From contig JAHECC010000002.1 of NCBI GenBank assembly GCA_024641965.1, positions 42,375-79,903 of the forward strand: DNA of 37,529 bases, written 5' to 3'. Source of the stretch: Rubrivivax sp. (GTDB lineage: Bacteria > Pseudomonadota > Gammaproteobacteria > Burkholderiales > Burkholderiaceae_C). Below are positions 27,211-35,585 of the stretch, piece by piece. Under the pieces are notes generated by a model. The model had not been told where the DNA came from and did no database searches. It saw only the letters and a program-made list of their open reading frames with translations. Numbering within the stretch: the stretch's first letter is position 1; each line of letters starts with the position of its first letter. The translations under genes and the position numbers were made by a program.

Positions 27211-28506
27211 CTACAGCAGGCTGTCGAAGGGCAGCACGTCGACCATTTCGCCGGCATTGATCGAGCCCTGATCGTGGCGGAGAAGCACCATGCCATTGGC
27301 CTGGCTCATGCTGCGCAGGATGCCCGAGCCCTGTGCGCCGGTGATGCGCACCTGCCACTGCCCGTCGGGAGCGCGCGTGACGATGCCGCGCTGGTATTCG
27401 GTGCGCCCCGGTTTCTTGCGGATCGGCTCGGTGCTGGCGGCGCGCAGCAACGGCATCGCCTCGGGCATGGCGCCGGCCATGCGCAACAGCGCCTCGCGCA
27501 CGAAGGCATAGAAGGTCACCATCACCGCCACCGGGTTACCGGGAAGTCCGAACAGGATCGATGGGTTTGAGCCGTCGCCGTTCCTGCCGATCCTTCCGAT
27601 CGCCATCGGCCGCCCGGGGCGCATGGCGATGCGCCAGAACAGCACCTCGCCGAGTTCGGCCATGATCTTCTTGGTGTGGTCGGCCTCGCCGACGCTCACC
27701 CCGCCCGAGGTGATGACGGCGTCGGCGCTACCCGCCGCCTGCGTGAAGGCCTCGGCCAGCGCCGCCGGCTCGTCGCGCACCACGCCCAGGTCGATGGCTT
27801 CGACACCCAGGCGCTGCAGCATGGCCCAGATGGTGTAGCGGTTGCTGTCGTAGACGCAGCCGGCATCCAGCGGCTCGCCGATCGAACGCAGTTCGTCGCC
27901 GGTGGAGAAGAAGGCCACGCGCAAGCGGCGGAACACCGGCACCTCGGCCTGGCCGAGCGAGGCCAGCAGCCCCAGGTCGGCCGGGCGCAACAACCGACCC
28001 GCGCTCAAGGCCGGCTCTCCGCGCGCCAGGTCTTCGCCCGCAAGGCGGCGGTTGTCGCCGGCCTTCAATACCCGTGGCGGCACAACCAGCGTTTCGCCTT
28101 CGGTCTGCGTGAACTCCTGCGGCACGACGGTATCGAGGCCCACCGGCATGACCGCGCCGGTGGTGATGCGCACGCAGCCACCCGCGGGAACCTCGCCCTC
28201 GAAGTTCTGCCCGGCCAGCCCGCTGCCGACGATGCGCAAGCGTGTCGGCTCGTTAGCCTGCAACTCGCTGCCGCGCAGCGCAAAGCCGTCCATTGCCGAG
28301 TTGTCGTGCGCCGGCACGTCGATGGCCGAGACGATGTCGCGCGCCAGCACACGGCCGAGCACGTCGCGAATCGGCTTCATCTCAACGGCCGTGACACGCG
28401 GCACCAGCCGGGCGATGAACTCCTGTGCCTGCGACACCGGCAGCGAATTCGGGTCGTAGCCGCTGACGCAGGAGGCGATCTGTTCGAGGGTCTGGGGTGA
28501 ATTCAT
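27211..28506 (-). CDS. moeA: Molybdopterin molybdenumtransferase MoeA
   Basis: Inserts molybdenum into adenylated molybdopterin, the last step of Mo-cofactor synthesis. The 431-residue product has VPAHDNSAMDGFA (64-76), ITTGAVMPVGLDTVV, the MoCF-binding segment FFSTGDEL to TSGGVSVGEADH, and MRPGRPMAIG with GLPGNPVAVMV. The C-terminal beta-barrel domain ends the protein. I chose ATG 28506, which begins MNSPQTLEQIASCVSGYDP. An in-frame ATG at 28527 would overlap the upstream gene by 8 nt. Neither has a clear ribosome-binding site. It lies in a moaA - small membrane protein - moeA run on the minus strand. Confidence 0.92.
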   Translation of the reverse strand: MNSPQTLEQIASCVSGYDPNSLPVSQAQEFIARLVPRVTAVEMKPIRDVLGRVLARDIVSAIDVPAHDNSAMDGFALRGSELQANEPTRLRIVGSGLAGQNFEGEVPAGGCVRITTGAVMPVGLDTVVPQEFTQTEGETLVVPPRVLKAGDNRRLAGEDLARGEPALSAGRLLRPADLGLLASLGQAEVPVFRRLRVAFFSTGDELRSIGEPLDAGCVYDSNRYTIWAMLQRLGVEAIDLGVVRDEPAALAEAFTQAAGSADAVITSGGVSVGEADHTKKIMAELGEVLFWRIAMRPGRPMAIGRIGRNGDGSNPSILFGLPGNPVAVMVTFYAFVREALLRMAGAMPEAMPLLRAASTEPIRKKPGRTEYQRGIVTRAPDGQWQVRITGAQGSGILRSMSQANGMVLLRHDQGSINAGEMVDVLPFDSLL

Positions 28507-28519
28507 AGGCGGTGGTGGC

Positions 28520-28822
28520 TCAATCATCGTGCATCGGTGTGCCCTGGCCGGCGGGGAAGGCGTCGCCGTCACGTCGCGGGCCGTGCATCACCGCCATGAT
28601 CCAGCAACCGATGGCATAGGTCAGCACCATCGTCAGCCCGAACAGCATGCTGCCGGCGACGATGAAGTCGATCAGCATCTGGCTGCGCTGCGGTTCATCG
28701 CTCAGCCCGGGCTGGTGGAAGGTCTTGATGAACTCGCCCGCCAGCCAGGGCAACGCCACGCTGGCAATGCTGGCCCACAGCAGCCGCCAGCGCGTGGGCG
28801 AAGCCTTCCAGTCGGGCCACAT
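28520..28822 (-). CDS. Small two-span membrane protein of unknown function
   Basis: 100-residue protein with hydrophobic spans at about 12-32 (WRLLWASIASVALPWLAGEFI) and 49-78 (MLIDFIVAGSMLFGLTMVLTYAIGCWIMAVM), and a polar acidic C-terminus. The ATG is 6 bp after the moaA stop, with GGTGG upstream, and its stop is 13 bp before moeA, so it belongs to the moaA-moeA transcription unit. I do not recognise a family. It is not MobA, which often sits between moaA and moeA in related bacteria. Coding is supported by position, ribosome-binding site and clean spans, not by homology. Confidence 0.68.
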   Translation of the reverse strand: MWPDWKASPTRWRLLWASIASVALPWLAGEFIKTFHQPGLSDEPQRSQMLIDFIVAGSMLFGLTMVLTYAIGCWIMAVMHGPRRDGDAFPAGQGTPMHDD

Positions 28823-28828
28823 CGGCCA

Positions 28829-29941
28829 CTAGCCACCGATATAGTGCATCTCGACCCGCTTCGCGCCGCCACCCGCATCGGGCGACATCGCGCCGCGCAG
28901 CTCGGAATAGCGGTCGTCGCGCTCGCCCCAGATCGCGGCGATCGCCGCGCTCAGCTGTTCGTCGCCGGCGCCGCCGCGCAGCAGCGCGCGCAGGTCGTGG
29001 CCGCCCGTGGCGAACAGGCACAGGTACAGCCGGCCTTCGGTGGACAGCCGCGCGCGATTGCAGTCGCGGCAGAAGGCCTGCGTGACGCTGGAGATCACGC
29101 CGACTTCGCCGCCGCCATCCGCATAGCGCCAGCGCGCGGCGGTCTCGCCGAGCTCGTTGGCCTCGATCGGTTCCAGCGCATGCGCCTGGCTCAACTGCTG
29201 CACCACCTGCGCCGAAGGCAGCACCTCGTCCATGCGCCAGCCATTGGTGGCGCCGACATCCATGTACTCGATGAAGCGCAGCACGACGCCGCTGTGGCGG
29301 AAGTGCCGCGCCATCGGCACGATTTCTTGGTCGTTGGTGCCGCGCTTGACCACCATGTTGACCTTGATCGGCGCCAGGCCGACACGCTGTGCTTCCTCGA
29401 TGCCACGCAGCACATCGGCCACCGGGAAGTCCACGTCGTTCATGCGCCTGAAGATGCCGTCGTCCAGCGCGTCCAGGCTGACGGTGACGCGCTTCAGCCC
29501 GGCGTCCTTCAAGGCTTGGGCCTTGCGTGCCAGCACCGAGCCGTTGGTCGTCAGCGTGATGTCCAGTGCATGTCCTGAAGGCGTGCGCAACTCCGCCAGC
29601 AGGGCGATCAGCGTTTCCAGGTTCTTGCGCAGCAGCGGTTCGCCGCCGGTGAGCCGCAGCTTGTGCACGCCATGCGCGACGAACAGCCGGGCGCAACGCG
29701 TGATCTCCTCGAAGCTCAGCAACGCGCTGTGCGGCAGGAAGGCGTGCGTCTTGTCGAACACCTCCTTGGGCATGCAGTAGCTGCAGCGGAAGTTGCAGCG
29801 GTCGGTGACCGAGATGCGCAAGTCGCGCAGCGGCCGACCCAGTGCGTCCGCCAGGTGACCCGTCGGCGGCGCGGCGTTGAGCATCGGCGGCAACGGTTTG
29901 CCGCGGCGCAGGTCCTGCAGTGGAATCACGCTCTCACCCAT
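28829..29941 (-). CDS. moaA: GTP 3',8-cyclase MoaA
   Basis: Radical SAM enzyme that begins molybdopterin synthesis by cyclising GTP with MoaC. The 370-residue product has the SAM [4Fe-4S] motif Cys49-x3-Cys53-x2-Cys56 ([13 protein letters not shown]), [10 protein letters not shown], and the C-terminal cluster motif CRDC-x13-C ([10 protein letters not shown] to LYLC). The C-terminus is the diglycine YIGG required in this family. The ATG at 29941 gives the N-terminus [10 protein letters not shown]; a longer start at 29965 is possible. A CACAAT box lies 7 nt before 29941 with no Shine-Dalgarno, so the mRNA may be leaderless. Confidence 0.94.
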   Translation of the reverse strand: MGESVIPLQDLRRGKPLPPMLNAAPPTGHLADALGRPLRDLRISVTDRCNFRCSYCMPKEVFDKTHAFLPHSALLSFEEITRCARLFVAHGVHKLRLTGGEPLLRKNLETLIALLAELRTPSGHALDITLTTNGSVLARKAQALKDAGLKRVTVSLDALDDGIFRRMNDVDFPVADVLRGIEEAQRVGLAPIKVNMVVKRGTNDQEIVPMARHFRHSGVVLRFIEYMDVGATNGWRMDEVLPSAQVVQQLSQAHALEPIEANELGETAARWRYADGGGEVGVISSVTQAFCRDCNRARLSTEGRLYLCLFATGGHDLRALLRGGAGDEQLSAAIAAIWGERDDRYSELRGAMSPDAGGGAKRVEMHYIGG

Positions 29942-29948
29942 CGGCGCT

Positions 29949-29954
29949 ATTGTG
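29949..29954 (-). promoter_or_regulatory. Candidate -10 box for moaA
   Basis: CACAAT on the minus strand (four of six bases match TATAAT) ends 7 nt before the ATG at 29941. If used, transcription would start at or next to the start codon. No convincing -35 was found. Weak on its own; it matches the arrangement before dnaX and the PurM-like gene. Confidence 0.28.
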
Positions 29955-30104
29955 CCCCGTGGCATGCGTCAGGGTGATGCAAGCGCCAGCGCCAGAATGG
30001 ACGAACGGGGCCGGCGCCCTTGTGATGCATCAAGATCGGCCGTACCGTTTTGCGCCAAGCTGTCGCGCTGGCGACGACGCGCCCGAAGCACGAAGGAGAC
30101 AAAC

Positions 30105-31994
30105 ATGAACTACGCCGATTTCCACCGCCGCTCGATCGAAGAGCCCGACGCTTTCTGGGCCGAGCAGGCCAAGCTGGTTGACTGGCACAAGCCTTTCGAC
30201 ACTGTCTGCGACTACAGCAAGCCACCCTTCGTCACCTGGTTCGCTGGTGGGCAGACGAATCTGTGTCACAACGCGGTGGACCGGCATCTGGCAACCCGGC
30301 CCGACGACAAGGCGCTGATCTGGGTGTCGACCGAAGTCGACAAGGAGGTGGTCTACAGCTTCCGCGAGCTGCACGCCGAGGTGCAGCGCATGGCTGCGAT
30401 CCTGCGCGAACTGGGCGTGAAGAAGGGCGACCGCGTGCTGGTCTACATGCCGATGATCGCCGAGGCCGCCTTCACGATGCTGGCCTGCGCGCGCATCGGC
30501 GCCATCCACTCGGTGGTCTTTGGCGGCTTCGCCAGTGTCAGCCTGGCCAGCCGCATCGACAACGCCGCGCCGACGGTCATCGTCAGCGCCGACGCCGGCA
30601 GCCGTGCCGGCAAGGTGGTGCCCTACAAGGGCCTGCTCGACGAGGCCATCAAGCTGGCCAAGGCCAAACCGACCAAGGTGTTGATGGTCGACCGCGGCTT
30701 GGCCAAGTTCGAACGAAGCGCCGGACGCGACGAGGACTACGCCACGCTGCGCAGCAAGCACATGAATACCCAGGTGCCCTGCGAATGGGTCGATTCCACG
30801 CACCCGAGCTACACGCTGTATACCAGCGGCACCACTGGCACGCCCAAGGGCGTGCAGCGCGACACGGGCGGCTACTGCGTCGCGCTGGCCGCGAGCATGA
30901 AACACATCTACCTGGGCAAGCCGGGCGAGACCTACTTTTCCACCAGCGACATCGGCTGGGTCGTGGGCCACAGCTACATCGTCTATGGCCCGCTGATCGG
31001 CGGCATGGCGACGATCATGTACGAGGGCCTGCCGATCCGCCCAGACGCCGGCGTCTGGTGGAGCCTGGTCGAGAAGTACAAGGTGACTTCGATGTTCAGC
31101 GCACCTACTGCGGTGCGCGTACTGAAGAAGCAGGACCCGGCCTACCTGAAGAAGTACGACCTGAGCTCCTTGCGCGCGCTGTTCCTGGCGGGCGAGCCGC
31201 TGGACGAGCCTACCGCGACGTGGATCTCCGAATCTCTCGGCCGGCCGATCATCGACAACTACTGGCAGACCGAGACCGGCTGGCCGATCCTGAGCCTGTG
31301 CAACGGCGTCGAGCAATTGCCCAGCAAGTTCGGCTCGCCGGGGCTGGCGGTGTATGGCTACAACGTCAAGCTGATCGACGAAGCCACCGGCAAGGAAATG
31401 ACCCACTCCGACGAGAAGGGCGTGGTCATGATCGAAGGCCCGCTGCCGCCGGGCTGCATGCAGACCGTGTGGCAGGACGACGAGCGCTTCGTCAAGACCT
31501 ACTGGACCGTGCTGGACGGCAAGCACATGTACAGCACCTTCGACTGGGGCGTGCGCGACAAGGACGGCTACTACTTCATCCTCGGCCGCACCGACGATGT
31601 CATCAACGTCGCCGGCCACCGTCTGGGCACGCGCGAGATCGAAGAGAGCATCTCCAGCCACGCCAACGTGGCCGAGGTCGCCGTAGTGGGCGTGGCCGAC
31701 CAGCTCAAGGGCCAGGTGGCGATGGCCTTCGTCATCGCCAAGGACGCCAGTGCACTGGGCGACCAGGCGGCACGCTTGAAGCTCGAAGGCGAGATCATGA
31801 AGGTCGTCGACAGCCAGCTCGGCGCGGTGGCGCGGCCTTCGCGGGTGCTATTCGTCACCGCGCTGCCGAAGACGCGTTCGGGCAAGCTGCTCCGCCGCGC
31901 GCTGCAGGCCGTGGCCGAGCACCGCGACCCGGGCGACATGTCCACCATCGAGGATCCGACGGCGCTGCAGCAGGTGAAGGCGCTCGTTGGCTGA
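30105..31994 (+). CDS. prpE: Propionyl-CoA synthetase
   Basis: AMP-forming acyl-CoA synthetase that activates propionate, feeding the methylcitrate cycle. The 629-residue product matches PrpE rather than acetyl-CoA synthetase along its length: NYADFHRRSIEEPDAFWAEQ at the start, WFAGGQTNLCHNAVDRHL, VLVYMPMIAEAAFTMLACARIGAIHSVVFGG. The AMP-binding motif YTSGTTGTPKGVQRD, YWQTETGWP, GRTDDVINVAGHRLGTREIEE and the acylation-site motif KTRSGKLLRR are present. The ATG at 30105 has AAGGAG 6 nt upstream; frames upstream are spurious. No other prp genes lie in the window. Confidence 0.95.
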   Translation: MNYADFHRRSIEEPDAFWAEQAKLVDWHKPFDTVCDYSKPPFVTWFAGGQTNLCHNAVDRHLATRPDDKALIWVSTEVDKEVVYSFRELHAEVQRMAAILRELGVKKGDRVLVYMPMIAEAAFTMLACARIGAIHSVVFGGFASVSLASRIDNAAPTVIVSADAGSRAGKVVPYKGLLDEAIKLAKAKPTKVLMVDRGLAKFERSAGRDEDYATLRSKHMNTQVPCEWVDSTHPSYTLYTSGTTGTPKGVQRDTGGYCVALAASMKHIYLGKPGETYFSTSDIGWVVGHSYIVYGPLIGGMATIMYEGLPIRPDAGVWWSLVEKYKVTSMFSAPTAVRVLKKQDPAYLKKYDLSSLRALFLAGEPLDEPTATWISESLGRPIIDNYWQTETGWPILSLCNGVEQLPSKFGSPGLAVYGYNVKLIDEATGKEMTHSDEKGVVMIEGPLPPGCMQTVWQDDERFVKTYWTVLDGKHMYSTFDWGVRDKDGYYFILGRTDDVINVAGHRLGTREIEESISSHANVAEVAVVGVADQLKGQVAMAFVIAKDASALGDQAARLKLEGEIMKVVDSQLGAVARPSRVLFVTALPKTRSGKLLRRALQAVAEHRDPGDMSTIEDPTALQQVKALVG

Positions 31995-32139
31995 GCGCGC
32001 ATCGCGCCGCGCCAGGCATACAGCTTCCCGCGAGCGGTAGTCAGGTATTGATTGAGCCGCGCGGCGCGGGCGCCGAGAATCGGCGCTGCGCCAACGGCGC
32101 CGCCCCACGGCAGGCTGGCCCAGGCGGTGGAGGTGCGCG

Positions 32140-33303
32140 ATGCCCGAGTCCCACGATGCCGAGCCTCTAGAACGTGCGGTGGCGGCGATCTACGACGCCG
32201 TGCTCGATCCTGCGCTGCTGACCGCCGCCATCGATGCCATCGCCAAGGCCACCGGCGCCGTGGGCGGCATGCTCGGCATCTTCGACATCGTCAACGGTCA
32301 AGGCCACGCCCCGTCAATAGCCGGGCTCGACCCGGAGCTGCTGGCGCTGTTCGAACAACGCTACGGCTTGAACCTGTGGACCCAGGCGATCCAGCAGCAT
32401 GCCCGCGTCGGCCGATCCTTGTCCTCCGAGCCCTTTGTCGATGCACGCGCACTGCGCGCCACCGAGTTTCACGACGCCATCCTGGCGCCGCAGGGCCTGG
32501 TGGCACAGAGCTTCAACCTGCTGCGGCGCGACGGGCGCTTCACCGTCGGGCTGGCCATGATGCACGGCGTGCCGGGGCGCAGCGCCGAGCCCGACGTGCT
32601 GCACCGCATGGACCTGATGGGTGCGCACCTGGGCCGAGCCTTCGAGCTCATGCGCCGCCTGGACACGCTGCAGGCCCGGCTCGACACCTGCGAAGCGGCG
32701 CTGGAGCAGCAACGCTGCGCCGTGTTCGTGCTCGATGGCGCCGCCGCCATTCGTTATGCGAATGCGCAGGCGCAGCGGCTGCTGGCCGAAGGCGACGGCC
32801 TGTTCAGCGTCGGCCACTGGCTGAGCGCGCGGCACAACGGCGACGGTGCGATGCTGGCTGCGGCCATCGCCAACGCCGCAGGCCGCAGCGATGCTGCGGT
32901 GACGTCCGGCGCGTCTTTGGCCGTGCGGCGCGGTCCGGCGCACCTGCCGCTGTTGGCGACGGTGCTGCCGGGCAGCAATAGCCGGCGTCTCAGCGACCTA
33001 CCCGGCCAGCCCGGCGAGGTACTGCTGTTCGTTGCCGACCCCGGCGCGCAGTGCGACGTGGCCGCCGCACTGCTGCGCGAGGCCTTCGCGCTGACCGAGC
33101 GCGAGGCCGCGGTCGCACTGGCCGCCGTGCGCCTGGGCGGCCTTCCGGCGGCGGCGGCGGAGATGGGCATCGCGCCGAGTACCGCGCGCAGCCACCTGCA
33201 GCATGTGTTCGACAAGACCGGTACGCGCCACCAGGTGGCGCTGGCGCAATTGCTCGATGCCTGCGGAGTGCTGCCTGATACGGGGGTCAACCCTTCAAAC
33301 TAG
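32140..33303 (+). CDS. LuxR-type helix-turn-helix transcriptional regulator with PAS-like region
   Basis: 387-residue predicted DNA-binding regulator. The N-terminal half (about 1-190) is an unassigned, possibly ligand-sensing helical/beta region. A PAS-like segment (AVFVLDGAAAIRYANAQAQRLL) lies at about 193-215. The C-terminal LuxR HTH is clear at about 318-376: FALTEREAAVALAAVRLGG, then GIAPSTARSHLQHVFDKTGTRHQVALAQLL. GGTGGAGGT ends 6 nt before the ATG. It lies 145 bp after prpE and 165 bp before the lipoprotein pair, any of which could be a target. This domain layout is common among orphan LuxR regulators in Burkholderiales. Signal and targets are unknown. Confidence 0.8.
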   Translation: MPESHDAEPLERAVAAIYDAVLDPALLTAAIDAIAKATGAVGGMLGIFDIVNGQGHAPSIAGLDPELLALFEQRYGLNLWTQAIQQHARVGRSLSSEPFVDARALRATEFHDAILAPQGLVAQSFNLLRRDGRFTVGLAMMHGVPGRSAEPDVLHRMDLMGAHLGRAFELMRRLDTLQARLDTCEAALEQQRCAVFVLDGAAAIRYANAQAQRLLAEGDGLFSVGHWLSARHNGDGAMLAAAIANAAGRSDAAVTSGASLAVRRGPAHLPLLATVLPGSNSRRLSDLPGQPGEVLLFVADPGAQCDVAAALLREAFALTEREAAVALAAVRLGGLPAAAAEMGIAPSTARSHLQHVFDKTGTRHQVALAQLLDACGVLPDTGVNPSN

Positions 33304-33340
33304 GGAAGACGGATGCGGCACCGGCCCGTACTCCCACGAT

Positions 33341-33373
33341 CGTAGGAGGCGCGGGGCGCTGGCGCGCCCTACG
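33341..33373. repeat. GC-rich imperfect palindrome
   Basis: CGTAG (33341-33345) pairs with CTACG (33369-33373), and GGCGCG (33348-33353) with CGCGCC (33363-33368), giving an 11-bp stem with a 2-nt bulge and a 9-nt loop. It starts 38 nt after the luxR-type stop. There is no T-run, so it may be a Rho-assisted end, an RNA-stabilising hairpin, or a copy of a short dispersed palindromic repeat. Confidence 0.5.
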
Positions 33374-33468
33374 GTTGCGTCCATGCCGGCGTGCCGCAAG
33401 GCCAGTGCACCACGAAAGACGAGGCGCAGACCGCGATGTGCCGGCTCCACCAGCGGGAGTAGCGCATC

Positions 33469-35562
33469 ATGAATGGCAAACACCGAGCCCCCATCGCCGC
33501 AGCGCTGCTGGCGCTGCTGCTTGCGGCCTGCGGCGGCGACGACACCTCGCCGCCGATCGGCGCTGCCGGCGGCACCGTCGTCGGCCCCAACGGCGCGACG
33601 CTTGTCATACCCGCCGGGGCGCTGGCTCAGGCCACGAGCCTGCAGATCAACGAGGTCGATCCGAGCACCGTGACTCTGCCTGTCGGCTACGAAGCGGCCG
33701 GGGCGATCTTCGCCTTCACGCCGCACGGCACCACCTTCGCAATGCCGGTGATGGTGACGGTGCCTTTCGACCCGGCGCGCGTGCCGGCGGGGCTGATGCC
33801 GCAGTTCTACAAGACCACCGATACCGCGCAGACCCAGTGGCAAGCGGTGGCCGGGGGAACGATCAGCGGCAACGCGATCAATGCGCAGATCAGCGAGTTC
33901 TCGCTGATCGCGAATCTCGTGCCGCGCCTGCCGAGCATCATCACGCAACCGGCCGACGTCATGGTCGATGAGGGCCAGAGCGCCACCTTCAGCGTCGCGG
34001 CCCAGCCCAACAACCTGGAATTACTGAGTTACCAGTGGCAGCGCGACGGCATCGCCATCGCCGGTGCCAATGGCGCAAGCTACACGCTGGCCAATGTGGC
34101 GCTTGGCGACAGCGGCGCGCTGTTTTCGGTGATCGTGGACAACGGCTTCGGTACGGTGACCAGCGGCGTGGCAAGGCTCACGGTCAACAACGCACAGGCG
34201 ACGGGGCCATGGGCCAGCTTGGGCACGTCTATAGAGCCGGGCACCTTCCTGACGCCGGGCGGCTTCGCCGTCGCGCGCGACGGTCGGGTGGCCTTGTCCT
34301 TGCTGAATGGCGCCACCCGGGTGGGCACGAAGCTGCAGGTGCGCGAGTGGAACGGCACGCAGTGGAACCAGATCGGGGGCGACCTGGAGGTCATCGGCAA
34401 CAACCGAATGACCGTCACGCCCGGGTCGGTGGCCTATGACGCCAGCGGCCAGTTGATCGTCGCCTGGCGATTCGAGGACTTCGACGGCGTGCCTCCTGCC
34501 ACCCCCAGGTTCGGCCAATTCATTCGTCGGTGGAACGGCAGGCAGTGGGAGCCCTTCGGTCCGGACAACGCATTCCCTTGGGCCGAGGGCGACCCGCAGT
34601 TCACGATCGATCCTTTGACGCAGCGCCTGATCGCCGTCACGTCGAATCGCTTCGGCGCCGCCTGGGTTCGTGAGTGGGACGGGACAGGCTGGGTCGGGCA
34701 GGCGGCGCACCATCCCCCGGATGCCATTTCCGTCGGTGCGGGCACCACGCTGGTCAGCGGGCTGATCGTGCTGAACAGCGGCCAGCGGCTGCTGGCGGTG
34801 CGCACGGGTGATGCCAACACTCCGCCGAACGAGTATCTGGCGCAATTGCGTGGTCCGGATGTCAACGCCCAATACTTCAGCAATATCGGCCCGCCGATCC
34901 TGCCGACACCGGTGCCCTTTGCCAGCGGTGTCAGCCTGGCCACGGACGGGATTCAGCCGTATGCGCTGCTCGGCGACACAACGAACGGTCCGTCGCTGGT
35001 GCGCGCGCTGGTCGGCGACACCTGGCAAAGCATCGGCGGCGACATCGGCGTGCGCACCTTCCAGCGGCTGCTGCTGGTGACGCCGGCCCCGACGAGCCTG
35101 CCTCTGGTGGCCTACCTGCAAGGCGCAAGCCCGGCGCGATCGGTCGGTGCGAAGTGGTGGGACGGCAGCGTCTGGCAAGACGTGGCGTCGCCGAGCACGC
35201 CGTCGCGCGACACCTTCGACTTCCGCGCCCTGCTTTCGCCGGCCGGCGTGCCCCATGTGCTGCTTGCCGAGCGGCCGACGCCGACCATGCAGGACCTGGT
35301 GGTGCGCCGTTATGCACCGTTCACGTTGACGCTGACCGTTGCTGGTGCTGCCGGAAGCGGCGTGGTGAGCGCGCTGGGGCAGACCTGCACGACGGGCAAC
35401 AGTTGCTCGTTCCCGCTGCCGCAAGGCGCATCGGTGACGCTGCAGGCCACCGTTGGCGCAGGCTTCGGCTTGCAGTCGTGGACGGGTTGCGATGCGAGCG
35501 CCGGCCTGAGCTGCACGGTCAACCTCAATCAGAACAGAAGCGTGACCGCGACCTTCCAGTAG
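33469..35562 (+). CDS. Modular lipoprotein: ZU5-like domain, Ig-like domain, propeller-like repeats, C-terminal bacterial repeat
   Basis: 697-residue predicted lipoprotein; lipobox LLAAC with Cys21. Residues about 28-145 form a ZU5-like domain (GGTVVGPNGATLVIPAGALAQ, TPHGTTFAMPVMVTVPFDP). An Ig-like domain covers about 150-240 (ITQPADVMVDEGQSATFSV, YQWQRDG, DSGALFSVIVDN). Then come several repeats centred on WxGxxWxxxGG (WNGTQWNQIGGDL, WNGRQWEPFG, WDGTGWVG, GDTWQSIGGDI, WDGSVWQDV), suggesting a beta-propeller. The last 75 residues are a repeat with two disulfide-type Cys pairs, like InlB B-type repeats (VSALGQTCTTGNSCSF; SWTGCDASAGLSCTV). Function unknown, probably surface or periplasmic binding. 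GGGAG lies before the ATG. Confidence 0.82.
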   Translation: MNGKHRAPIAAALLALLLAACGGDDTSPPIGAAGGTVVGPNGATLVIPAGALAQATSLQINEVDPSTVTLPVGYEAAGAIFAFTPHGTTFAMPVMVTVPFDPARVPAGLMPQFYKTTDTAQTQWQAVAGGTISGNAINAQISEFSLIANLVPRLPSIITQPADVMVDEGQSATFSVAAQPNNLELLSYQWQRDGIAIAGANGASYTLANVALGDSGALFSVIVDNGFGTVTSGVARLTVNNAQATGPWASLGTSIEPGTFLTPGGFAVARDGRVALSLLNGATRVGTKLQVREWNGTQWNQIGGDLEVIGNNRMTVTPGSVAYDASGQLIVAWRFEDFDGVPPATPRFGQFIRRWNGRQWEPFGPDNAFPWAEGDPQFTIDPLTQRLIAVTSNRFGAAWVREWDGTGWVGQAAHHPPDAISVGAGTTLVSGLIVLNSGQRLLAVRTGDANTPPNEYLAQLRGPDVNAQYFSNIGPPILPTPVPFASGVSLATDGIQPYALLGDTTNGPSLVRALVGDTWQSIGGDIGVRTFQRLLLVTPAPTSLPLVAYLQGASPARSVGAKWWDGSVWQDVASPSTPSRDTFDFRALLSPAGVPHVLLAERPTPTMQDLVVRRYAPFTLTLTVAGAAGSGVVSALGQTCTTGNSCSFPLPQGASVTLQATVGAGFGLQSWTGCDASAGLSCTVNLNQNRSVTATFQ

Positions 35563-35585
35563 ACGGCGCGCTTCGGGAGGACGAC

